Positions 49,801-58,189 of a stretch of DNA of 64,000 nt are shown one piece after another (position 1 is the first letter of the stretch; each line of letters starts with the position of its first letter). Under the pieces are notes generated by a model. The model saw nothing but the letters and a program-made list of their open reading frames with translations. It was not told the DNA's origin and did not search any database. Position numbers and translations under genes: made by a program. This DNA is from Ignavibacteria bacterium (GTDB taxonomy: Bacteria; Bacteroidota; Ignavibacteria; Tepidaquicellales; Tepidaquicellaceae): positions 124,001 through 188,000 of the forward strand of contig JADJWZ010000036.1 of the NCBI GenBank assembly GCA_016716125.1, given 5' to 3'.

Positions 49801-50645
49801 TTCTCAAAATAGGCTCGCAATTCAACGCCGTTTGCGTCCCATACTTTTAATGAAGAGTATTTCATCTTTTCAACTCCCTGATTGTCCTTAAACATAAGCG
49901 CATCTGCTCCGACTACCATCTTTAATTTTGTGCCGGCATTTATGTTCAATCTTAGCTTTCCTTCACCTTCAGGTTTTTTCTTAATTATAAAATCCTGCCG
50001 CATACCTTCTTCATTGTTTGTGTAATCGATTCTGATATTTTCATTTTCAATTGATGCTTTGTTGCCTGCTACTTTTAATTCATGATCTTCAAGCTGTATA
50101 AATGGATCCCCGATAAGATCATGCTGGTTTGCAGCGGGGTGTTGTTACGACTTTGCGCTGGCGTTTGACATTTCAAAATCTATACTCCACTCAGGAACAC
50201 TCTCATACTTCTTATCGCTTTCCATAATACTCTTATCCCTGAGATCAAAAAGCGGAATTTTGTTAATCCTATTTTTAGCGGTGAACCCGTCATTATGATA
50301 AATAAAACGGATATTATTTGCACGGTTGGGTGACTGAAACGCACCGAGTTCTTCTGAATAAGAAATATTATATTCTTCCTTCTGTATATTTTGCATTGCC
50401 CCAGAGTACCAATCCTTGTCAATATCGTCTGATACAGTTTGAATGTCTTCAGACTTGTCCAATGAATTATTAACCTGATGATTCTGGTTCTTGATAATAT
50501 TTCCGAAGCTGAGCGGAGGAGGACATTTTAATATAACTCCGGTGTTCCGCCCGCTTTCGGAGAATTCGAAATTGAAATCTGAACCTTTAAATGAAAATAA
50601 AATTATTGAAATTAATGCAGCAATTGTAAAATTTCTAATGCTCAT
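43872..50645 (-). pseudogene. Giant FG-GAP / IPT / dockerin surface protein interrupted by an in-frame TAA
   Basis: About 2256 codons in one frame, cut by TAA at 50145-50147 after NASAKS; the same frame resumes QHPAANQHDLIG ... GMRQDFIIKKKPEG. The 5' part has a signal peptide, a GGAGGG Shine-Dalgarno site and the SPNRANNIRFIYHNDGFTA domain. After YPITIDPLS come 14 FG-GAP repeats (YNGSPNGL linker after repeat 7) and KWRARVQYNLVNNPYQKFG. An IPT/TIG domain (SFTPESGPVGTTVTIGG) follows, then seven VCBS-type repeats (GDLDGDGKPDI), an Ig-like choice-of-anchor domain (FTIQNTGTDSLNITGI) and the dockerin tail, ending NFVGKITP. Nonsense mutation (perhaps CAA to TAA) or error; the rest shows no decay. 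Translation could restart only without the signal peptide. It faces the partner at 50835. Confidence 0.85.
49704..49796 (-). repeat. In-frame repeat of a different type at the same protein position
   Basis: Words such as CAAATGACAAATTACAAATA, AAATCCCAGATCC and AAATTCCAAATCGCAGATCC are translated as KLQTTNDKLQIENQKSQI ... QIQEDL, between ELRAYFEKSE and SFSIVVNDEDAVYPITID. The two paralogues carry the FQITNDKLQIKN repeat at the same site. Confidence 0.75.
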
Positions 50646-50834
50646 TTTTCCCTCCGAAAATATGATTGATTAATTAATTTTACAAATTACGGATTTTCAT
50701 ATCTTACTCCAACCAAACTTTTTTGCGATTCTTACAGACTAATCATATAAAATGAGGCTGAATATATCAAAAATAAGCTATAATTTAACTTCTGAATATT
50801 ATATTCTTACAGAATTATCGAGTCAAATTTTATA

Positions 50835-52328
50835 ATGAAGGATTCCAAGCTAATAAATTTAATTAAGACATTTACACCGCATGAATTCCGGGAATTAGAA
50901 TTATTCACAGATTCGCCTTACTTCAATCGCGGGCGAAACTTATCGGCGTTTTTCAAATGTCTGAAGAAATATTACCCGGGATTTGAAGAAGAAAGTTTCA
51001 GCGAAGAGAATTTTTATGAAGAATTGTATCCCGGTAAAAAGTATGATAAGTTAAAATCAAAAACTTTAATACATACACTGTCTTCCGAAATGTTTAAACT
51101 CTGCAAAGAATTTCTTATTCAGACCGGGCTGAATGAAGATTCGCACAAGAGAGAATACTATCTCTTGAACAGGCTCAGAGAGAAGCGATCTTACAAAGAA
51201 TTTGAGAAAATATTTAATACTTCCACTGCCAATAAAGAACTCCCGGAAAAAGGAGGTGCCCTTGATTTTATTAATCAATTTTATTCAGCTCAAAACTCTA
51301 TGGTGTACTGTATTGAAAATGGAGATATTTCAGGAGCAGTTGAGTCTATCATATCACAGGGTGAATGTTTTGCCGTGGCAGCACTAATAAAAGGTTACCG
51401 AAATCCTGAATTGAGCATCGCGGCAAAGACGCATAATGTTAATTTCAGAGAAAATCTAATTGATAATCTCATGAGTCATCTTGATTCACCGGGAGTTTTG
51501 GAAGTAATGAAAAAAAATAATGATAAATTTTATCCCTATGTTGCGGTAAACTATGCGGCATACCTGATGATGAAACATACAGAAGATCATAAATACTATT
51601 TTGAATTTAAAAAAATGGTAGATGAATACTATTCTCTTTTTGGTCAGAGTGAAAGATTTTATTTATATGCAATGCTTATCTCATACTGTTCTATGCAATG
51701 TCGGAATGACAATCCTCAAATATTCGGAAGAGAGCAATTCGAAATCCATAAAAGATCTGTTGAGCTTGGTGTGTATAAAAACAGTGAGAATGATATTATG
51801 GATATAGTTAAATTCAGGAATATTGCTATCTGCGCATTTACATTCAATGAAACAGACTGGTTCGAAACTTTCGTCAATGATTTTATAAACGAATTAAAGC
51901 CGGAATACCGTGAAAACATGCGGTATTTTTCATATGCATATGTTCATTTCGGAAGAAAAGAATTCGGTAAATCCCTGGAAAATCTTATAATGGTTCATGA
52001 TGATTTCTTTTATTTTAAAATGGATGCAAAGAAACTGCTGCTTCTTATATATTTTGAACTCGGTTATTTTGAGCAGGCAAATTCTCTCATAAAATCCATA
52101 AAGGAATACATTGCAAATACAAAAGATCTTACGGATAAAATAAAAGACCGTGAAAGAATTTTTATTAAAGCAGTAAATGAATTATTGAATTTAAAAGAAT
52201 CCGGAAACAAAAAAGATATCGGCATTCTTGAAACAGAAATATCAAAAGACCTTAATCTTACTTTTAAGATATGGCTTCTGGAAAAGGTGAATGAATTAAA
52301 AGGCGATCGGTCACCCCGTGCGGGTTGA
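50835..52328 (+). CDS. Helical TPR-like partner protein (family of unknown function)
   Basis: 497 aa, cytosolic by composition. N-terminal box LINLIKTFTPHEFRELELFT, then SPYFNRGRNLSAFF and LYPGKKYDK. C-terminal solenoid: KFRNIAICAFTFNETDWFETFVNDFI, LKPEYRENMRYFSYAYVHFGRKEFGKSL and MDAKKLLLLIYFELGYFEQANSLI. It ends in a short ELKGDRSPRAG extension not seen in relatives. The sequence is closer to the 33370 partner than to the others (shared EFLIQTGL / EFIIQSGF and YYLLNRLREKRSYKEFEK). It is divergent from the nonsense-interrupted giant (189 bp). No Shine-Dalgarno site. Confidence 0.88.
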   Translation: MKDSKLINLIKTFTPHEFRELELFTDSPYFNRGRNLSAFFKCLKKYYPGFEEESFSEENFYEELYPGKKYDKLKSKTLIHTLSSEMFKLCKEFLIQTGLNEDSHKREYYLLNRLREKRSYKEFEKIFNTSTANKELPEKGGALDFINQFYSAQNSMVYCIENGDISGAVESIISQGECFAVAALIKGYRNPELSIAAKTHNVNFRENLIDNLMSHLDSPGVLEVMKKNNDKFYPYVAVNYAAYLMMKHTEDHKYYFEFKKMVDEYYSLFGQSERFYLYAMLISYCSMQCRNDNPQIFGREQFEIHKRSVELGVYKNSENDIMDIVKFRNIAICAFTFNETDWFETFVNDFINELKPEYRENMRYFSYAYVHFGRKEFGKSLENLIMVHDDFFYFKMDAKKLLLLIYFELGYFEQANSLIKSIKEYIANTKDLTDKIKDRERIFIKAVNELLNLKESGNKKDIGILETEISKDLNLTFKIWLLEKVNELKGDRSPRAG

Positions 52329-52434
52329 CATTCCTAAAACGATCTTAAAATAACATATGAATATTCGATCAATATTTTTCATAGAAATGTGCTGCAAAAA
52401 TTATCAAATTCTAAAATTTTAATTTAAGACCAGA

Positions 52435-52489
52435 TGTCAGATTGAACTGACAACCTGTTGGATCACTCAGGATCTCAGTGGTGATCCAA
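52435..52489. terminator. Two tandem hairpins between convergent genes
   Basis: TGTCAG / CTGACA (52435-52452, 6-nt loop) and TTGGATCAC / GTGATCCAA (52458-52489, 14-nt loop) lie between the partner stop at 52328 and the dockerin stop at 52566. T tracts are poor, so a bidirectional termination role is only plausible. Confidence 0.4.
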
Positions 52490-52565
52490 AGGCTGCCGGT
52501 TAATCTTTCTCGATTGTGAAATGTAACTTACTTACTTCCAGTCATTTTGATGAAATTATACTTTA

Positions 52566-55500
52566 TTACGGTCGCACTATGCCCACAAAATTAAACGCAT
52601 TATTATCTGAAACCGCAGCATCAGCAAGATCTGTTACATCATCTCCGTTCACATCCGTCGGAAGATACCCCGATGCAAAGTTGAACGCGTCATTGTCTAT
52701 AAGACTGCCGTCACTCAGATCTATAACTCCGTCCTGATTTACATCGCCTGAGTAATTTCCGAATCTTAAAGGTGATGAATCTATTTGAATCAAATTATTT
52801 CCGAATGCCTGGGATGAAGAAGATGACAGATCATAATTTGCCGGAGAAGTTCTAGAGAATGAATTTGAATTTGCACTCCAGGTCTCAATGCTGTTTCTGT
52901 GCTTTACGGATATAAAATAATTTCCGTCAGCAGCGCCGCCGAAATTTAAAACCGCGTTTCCTGTTGATGATACTACAGCTTTTGATACATCTGCTGTTGT
53001 ATAAGGTGAAATTGAATTTCTAAGCTCGACAGTAATCGTATCACTCACCTGCTGATCATTTACACTGTTATAAAATCCTTCGATGTACATACTTAGATTC
53101 AATGTTATATTCGGACTAAGAGCAACTGCAACGGGACTGTAATTTCCGTGAATGTCCTGCGCGACTATGAAATAATAAAACAGTCCGCTCAAAGGCGATG
53201 TATCAACATACGCAGAATCAACAGTCGTGGCATAAGGAGTTTCTGAATTAGGGTTTATGGTTTGTGAATAACTTCTGAACAGAATATAATTCAAAAGATC
53301 CGGCGCTGAACTTCTCTTCCAAGTAAGCTGCACATCATCTATAACGGCAGATGCATTAAACGGCGAGACCATTAAAGGAGCGATGTTGTCAATGCTTCTT
53401 CCGTAAACTATATTCGATCTCCAGAAATTATTCTGATTATTTGTCCGCGCAGTGATCCTGTAATAAAGCGTTCCGTTATTTCCCGAAACAGAATCAAAAG
53501 GAGTATCGTCGGTATAAGCGTAAAACGATTCTCTTGTTGCGGGAATGTAAGCTAAATTTTCCCAGAAGAATCCGCCGCTTCCGGGAGGCAGACTTCTTTG
53601 AATAAGGTAATCAGTGATCATATCAGTTCCTGTAATATCATAAGCGCTTCTCGTCCATTTGAGATTTACTTTACCGCCCTGATCATTGGGAACATCTTTG
53701 ACGCTGATGAGAATGGGTTTCACTGACGGCGGCGAAGACAAGTATAAATATGCAGCACCGCTTCCTCCGCCGAAAATTTGATTTCCGGGACCGCCGACAA
53801 GAATATCTTCAATGCCGTCGCCGTTTATATCTCCTGCATTGCTGACGCAGGATCCGAACTCTTCACCGTATTGATTTGAATATAACAGAATGTCATAGGA
53901 ATTATCTGCACTGTAACCTCCGAAATAAATGTATGATCTTCCTTTATCGATATCAAACTTTCTTTCACCTATCAGGACGTCGTCAAATCCGTCATTGTTT
54001 ACATCACCGGCTCCTGAAACAGAATAGCCAAACTCAGAATAAAAGCCGAAATATTCAACATCATGGTTATAATTAAGATCTGATCCTCCGTAATACAAAT
54101 ACGCTTTTCCGCGATTATTTGCATAAGGAGCGCCGGCAATGAAATCGGAATATCCGTCACCGTTCACGTCACCTGCTCCTGATACACCTGAGCCAAAATA
54201 ATCATAATCATTCTCTCCTGAAATCACCCTGAGAGATAATGAATTTCCCAAAACAGTATACACACCTCCTGTTGTATCATATCCGGGAGAACCGATGAGA
54301 ATATCAGAATAACCGTCGCCGTTCAAATCTCCTGCGCCGGAAACGCTTGTTCCGAGATTATCATTTGCTGCTGTTCCCGTAATTCCATAATCCGAAACAG
54401 TATCCATCACACTTCCTCCGTAATAAACCACGAACCTTCCTCTCGATGACGCGTAATTTGGCGAGCCGATTAAGATATCAGAATAACCGTCTCCGTTCAT
54501 ATCGCCTGCGGAGGATATTGAATGACCGAATCTTGAAGAAGTTGTAAGACCGCTCATTCTCAGATCATGAACTGTATCCATAACTGAGCCGCCGAAATAT
54601 ACATAAACTCTGCCTTGCTGAGAATTATATTCCGGAGCGCCGATCGCTATATCATCATAGCCGTCAGCATTCACATCTCCAACTCCGGCGACTGACCAGC
54701 CGAACCAGCTTTGATCGTTAAAACCATTTATGATCTGTTCAGGTATTGTATCCGGATTTGCCGAACCGAAATGAATATAAACTCTTCCTCTTGCGAAATC
54801 TCCGTACGAAGGAGCGCCTGCAATATAATCATCATATCCGTCGCCGTTAAGATCTCCTGCGTCTGAAATTGAATTTCCCAGCTGACTTTGAAATTCTCCA
54901 TAAGTTATTACATCGGGTATATCATTTCCTGTCAGTGAATTTTTATAAATATATATTTTACCTCTGTTTGAATTGAATCCGGATGCCCCGACAATAAAAT
55001 CCTTATACCCGTCGCCGTTTATGTCACCGCCTCCTCCGACTGCCCAGCCGAAAGAATTACTTGTGGCTTCTCCGGTCATGATCATATCAGGAACATTATT
55101 CATTGCCGTTCCTCCGTAAAAAAGATAAGCTCTGCCTTTAAGAATCTGATATCCCTGAGCTCCGATAAGTATATCTGAATATCCGTCGCCGTTTACATCT
55201 CCCGCTCCGGAGACTCTTCCGAATTGAATTCCTGTCAGCTCACCGGTAAATACAATATCCGCGGCATTGTCCATCGCTGGTCCTCCGTAATAAATGTAAG
55301 CTCTTCCTCTTACTGAAGAATAATTCGGAGCAGCAATCAGCAGGTCCGAATATCCGTCGCCGTTTACATCGCCTGCGTCAGAAACGCTTTGTCCAAGGAA
55401 ACTGCTTGCAGTTTCGCCTGAGAAAGTAACGTCTGCAATAGTATCCATGTTAGCTCCGCCGTAAAACATGTATGCAGCTCCCGTAAAAGATGAAACTGCG

Positions 55501-56240
55501 TAAGCGCCTACAAGCACATCCGAGAAGCCGTCTCCGTTTACATCACCTGCGCCTGTAAGTGAAAATCCAAAGAATCCTCCCGACACGACTCCTTCAAGTG
55601 TCTTATCTGCAATGTTATCCATGATCAATCCGCCGTAATAAATATAAGCCCGTCCTCTGTTTGAGGAATATGCATAACCGCTGACTATCACATCCGAAAA
55701 TCCGTCGCCATTTACATCGCCGGCAGTTGATACGGAATAACCGAAGTTGATATTCCCCGTTCCGGTAAGAACAACATCTGCAATATTATCCATATTATAT
55801 CCGCCGTAGTAAATATAAGCTCTTCCTATACCTGAAGAGTATCCGTAAGCTCCGACTATAACATCGCTGTATCCGTCGCCGTTTACATCACCTGCATCCG
55901 ATACTGAAATTCCAAAAAAATTATTAGCCGCTTCTCCGTTAAGTACGAATGAAGGCGTAGAAGACATAATTGGAGCGCCGAAGTATATGTATACTCTTCC
56001 TGCGCTTGAATTTGTAAAATGAGCTCCGCTAATAATATCATCATATCCGTCACCGTTGAGGTCTCCGCAGTTTGATACTGAATAACCGAAACGCTGAGAC
56101 GCCACCAAACCGTTTATGGACTGGAGACTGGTTGCATCGGATTGATATTCCGGCTCTCTTTCAAATTCACTTTGCGCTGATAAAGCGCTTGTAAACATAA
56201 ATAATAACACAAACGCTAAAGAAACTGATTTGGTACTCAT
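52566..56240 (-). CDS. Exported FG-GAP double-propeller protein with FN3-like region and dockerin-like C-terminus
   Basis: 1224 aa. Signal peptide 1-22 (ending SALSAQ), then directly 14 FG-GAP repeats; the linker after repeat 7 (YKNSLTGNDIPDVITYG) lacks the usual FGG motif, as in the 18587 protein. An FN3-like stretch follows (DVPNDQGGKVNLKWTRSAYD; APDLLNYILFRS). The tail has HRNSIETWS, DVNQDGVIDLSD and DVNGDDVTDLAD, but ends NFVGIVRP, the most diverged terminus of the set. A strong AAAGGAG Shine-Dalgarno site (56248-56254) sits 7 nt before the ATG. It is intact, divergent from the partner at 56558, with an unusual interleaved inverted repeat in its leader. It shares FN3 and propeller layout with the 18587 gene. 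Confidence 0.88.
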   Translation of the reverse strand: MSTKSVSLAFVLLFMFTSALSAQSEFEREPEYQSDATSLQSINGLVASQRFGYSVSNCGDLNGDGYDDIISGAHFTNSSAGRVYIYFGAPIMSSTPSFVLNGEAANNFFGISVSDAGDVNGDGYSDVIVGAYGYSSGIGRAYIYYGGYNMDNIADVVLTGTGNINFGYSVSTAGDVNGDGFSDVIVSGYAYSSNRGRAYIYYGGLIMDNIADKTLEGVVSGGFFGFSLTGAGDVNGDGFSDVLVGAYAVSSFTGAAYMFYGGANMDTIADVTFSGETASSFLGQSVSDAGDVNGDGYSDLLIAAPNYSSVRGRAYIYYGGPAMDNAADIVFTGELTGIQFGRVSGAGDVNGDGYSDILIGAQGYQILKGRAYLFYGGTAMNNVPDMIMTGEATSNSFGWAVGGGGDINGDGYKDFIVGASGFNSNRGKIYIYKNSLTGNDIPDVITYGEFQSQLGNSISDAGDLNGDGYDDYIAGAPSYGDFARGRVYIHFGSANPDTIPEQIINGFNDQSWFGWSVAGVGDVNADGYDDIAIGAPEYNSQQGRVYVYFGGSVMDTVHDLRMSGLTTSSRFGHSISSAGDMNGDGYSDILIGSPNYASSRGRFVVYYGGSVMDTVSDYGITGTAANDNLGTSVSGAGDLNGDGYSDILIGSPGYDTTGGVYTVLGNSLSLRVISGENDYDYFGSGVSGAGDVNGDGYSDFIAGAPYANNRGKAYLYYGGSDLNYNHDVEYFGFYSEFGYSVSGAGDVNNDGFDDVLIGERKFDIDKGRSYIYFGGYSADNSYDILLYSNQYGEEFGSCVSNAGDINGDGIEDILVGGPGNQIFGGGSGAAYLYLSSPPSVKPILISVKDVPNDQGGKVNLKWTRSAYDITGTDMITDYLIQRSLPPGSGGFFWENLAYIPATRESFYAYTDDTPFDSVSGNNGTLYYRITARTNNQNNFWRSNIVYGRSIDNIAPLMVSPFNASAVIDDVQLTWKRSSAPDLLNYILFRSYSQTINPNSETPYATTVDSAYVDTSPLSGLFYYFIVAQDIHGNYSPVAVALSPNITLNLSMYIEGFYNSVNDQQVSDTITVELRNSISPYTTADVSKAVVSSTGNAVLNFGGAADGNYFISVKHRNSIETWSANSNSFSRTSPANYDLSSSSSQAFGNNLIQIDSSPLRFGNYSGDVNQDGVIDLSDGSLIDNDAFNFASGYLPTDVNGDDVTDLADAAVSDNNAFNFVGIVRP

Positions 56241-56557
56241 TGTATTTCTCCTTTCATTATCTTCAATATATTATTCTTTAAACTTATTACTTAAATAACA
56301 GCGAAGCAAATTAACCGCTTATTATCGGGAGAGAAAATAAGAGACAGTAAATCGCTTCGCTAAAAAAATAAATTTGAATGATGTATTTTCTCTCCCGTGA
56401 ATATACTGAGGCAAATTATCAACGAAAGACAATTTTGTCAAAGAAATATTTCTAAGAATGTTACCCGTGATTCTTAATTATATCTTTATTATTATGTTAT
56501 TCCTGTGACTATTGCACTTATAAACTGAATTATTCTTTAAATATTAGTTACCCGTTT
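56241..56557. promoter_or_regulatory. Divergent intergenic region with interleaved inverted repeats
   Basis: No gene. Arms are ordered A-B-A'-B': AGCGAAGC (56300-56307), CGGGAGAGAAAATA (56326-56339), GCTTCGCT (56354-56361), TATTTTCTCTCCCG (56384-56397). Both pairs are perfect. This is the topology of an RNA pseudoknot, or of alternative mutually exclusive hairpins, in the leader of the FG-GAP gene (start 56240). Confidence 0.6.
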
Positions 56558-58003
56558 ATGACGAATTCTAAATTAATTCCTGTATTAAAAAGTTTTTCAA
56601 AAGAAGAGATCAAAGAGTTTGACAAATTTTTAAACTCTCCTTATTTCGGCTGTAAAAAATTTGTACTGAATTTTTACAGGGAGTTGGCAAAACTTTATCC
56701 GCTATTTTCGGAAATCAAAACTGATAAGAAAAAATTATTTGCAAAGCTTTACGGCGGCAAGAAATATAATGACGGTCTGATGAGAAGAATTATTTCAGAT
56801 CTGATAAGATATGCTGAAGAATATTTAAAACTAAAAAATTTCAGAGGCAATAAAATATTTCAAAACCAATGCTTATTAAATGAGCTTAGGAAAAGAAATC
56901 TCGGAGATCAGTTCAGAATAAGATCCGAAAGCATGCTTAAAAAAATAAAGGCAGCCGATCAGGTAAACCCGGAATCACTCCTTGAAACATATTTTGTGAA
57001 CATGGAAGTAAAGGAATTCAGAACACATCTGAGAGATTCGAAAATGCATGAGGCGTATGCTCTGACAGTAGAAACATTTACGGTTTTTTTTCTGAGAATA
57101 ATTTACTCTTATATAAATCACCGGAATACATTTTCAAGAGAGATAAAAAAAAGCAATGAACTCGCAGATGAATTTATACGGAATCTGAATTTCAAAGAAT
57201 TCTTAAATTATCTGGAAAATAATGACAGCCGTTATTCCGTCTATTTGAAAATGGTTTTGTACAGTTACAACATAGTCAGCGATAAAAACGACAGGGAAAG
57301 CTATTTCAAACTGAATAAGCTTTTAATTGACAATCCGGGTTATTTCTCGGAATGGGAGCGGAATAATTTATATGTAAATATTATTAAATTTCTAAGCTAT
57401 CAGAATGAAAGTTATGACAATATATTTATTGATGAGGAATATAAGATGTATGAAATATTATTAAGCGAATATTATTTACCCGGTCCGTCATTGACATTGC
57501 AGATAAGTTTTTGCAGAAATTATATTAACATATGCAGGCAGATAGGTGAATTCGAAAGGATAAAAGCTTTCCTTAAAAAATACTCAGCATATTTTCCCGC
57601 GGATTATAAAGAAGATCTGATCAGCTTATGCGAATCCGTATATCATTTTGAAAAGAGAAATTTCACCGGTTCAGTTAATCATGCGTCAAAGGTCAGTTTC
57701 AACAGAGATATTTTCAAATTCGATATAAAGATACTGAAGATAAAAAACTTTTATGAGCTAGGATATTTTGAATCGGCTTATACTGAACTTGATACTCTGA
57801 AGCATCTTTTTTCTTCGACAGAAAATATTAAACCCGGTGCTTTATTAAAGGGTAAGAATTTTGTAAAATATTTCTCCTCCGTATTAAACATAAAAATGGG
57901 AAACAAAAAAGCGGAAAGTCATCTTATGAAAAAACTATTATCAAAGGAAAAAAATATATTGGAAAAAAACTGGCTGATATTAAAAGTCAAAGAACTTAGC
58001 TGA
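56558..58003 (+). CDS. Helical TPR-like partner protein (family of unknown function)
   Basis: 481 aa with no export signal. N-terminal box LIPVLKSFSKEEIKEFDKFL, then SPYFGCKKFVLNFY, YPLFSE and a basic KLYGGKKYND. C-terminal solenoid: FCRNYINICRQIGEFERIKAFLKKY, FPADYKEDLISLCESVYHFE, KRNFTGSVNHASKV and FDIKILKIKNFYELGYFESAYTELD. It ends KNWLILKVKEL, matching the family's W-L-x-x-K ending. The function is unknown. It is divergent from the FG-GAP gene at 52566 and convergent with the next (186 bp). No Shine-Dalgarno site precedes the ATG. Confidence 0.88.
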   Translation: MTNSKLIPVLKSFSKEEIKEFDKFLNSPYFGCKKFVLNFYRELAKLYPLFSEIKTDKKKLFAKLYGGKKYNDGLMRRIISDLIRYAEEYLKLKNFRGNKIFQNQCLLNELRKRNLGDQFRIRSESMLKKIKAADQVNPESLLETYFVNMEVKEFRTHLRDSKMHEAYALTVETFTVFFLRIIYSYINHRNTFSREIKKSNELADEFIRNLNFKEFLNYLENNDSRYSVYLKMVLYSYNIVSDKNDRESYFKLNKLLIDNPGYFSEWERNNLYVNIIKFLSYQNESYDNIFIDEEYKMYEILLSEYYLPGPSLTLQISFCRNYINICRQIGEFERIKAFLKKYSAYFPADYKEDLISLCESVYHFEKRNFTGSVNHASKVSFNRDIFKFDIKILKIKNFYELGYFESAYTELDTLKHLFSSTENIKPGALLKGKNFVKYFSSVLNIKMGNKKAESHLMKKLLSKEKNILEKNWLILKVKELS

Positions 58004-58019
58004 AGTTTATTTCCCCCGG

Positions 58020-58046
58020 AGGAGTCTCTAGCTCTTGAGGACTCCT
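58020..58046 (+). terminator. Hairpin after the partner gene
   Basis: AGGAGTC / GACTCCT with a 13-nt loop lies 17 bp past the stop codon, followed by TAGTTTAATTT. It is a weak candidate terminator. Confidence 0.45.
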
Positions 58047-58057
58047 TAGTTTAATTT

Positions 58058-58189
58058 CAAATTACAAATGACGAATTTCAAATATTAGATTACAGTATAT
58101 CTTTAAATTTATCTGTAAGTAAGATTTAAAACCCGTCATTCGTAATTCGTAATTGTTTTTATTAACTATTAACTATAAACTACTAACTA
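58058..58189. repeat. Short tandem repeats 3' of the dockerin gene
   Basis: CAAATTACAAATGACGAATT, CATTCGTAATTCGTAATTG and TTAACTATTAACTATAAACT words run to the dockerin stop codon at 58190. Confidence 0.8.
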
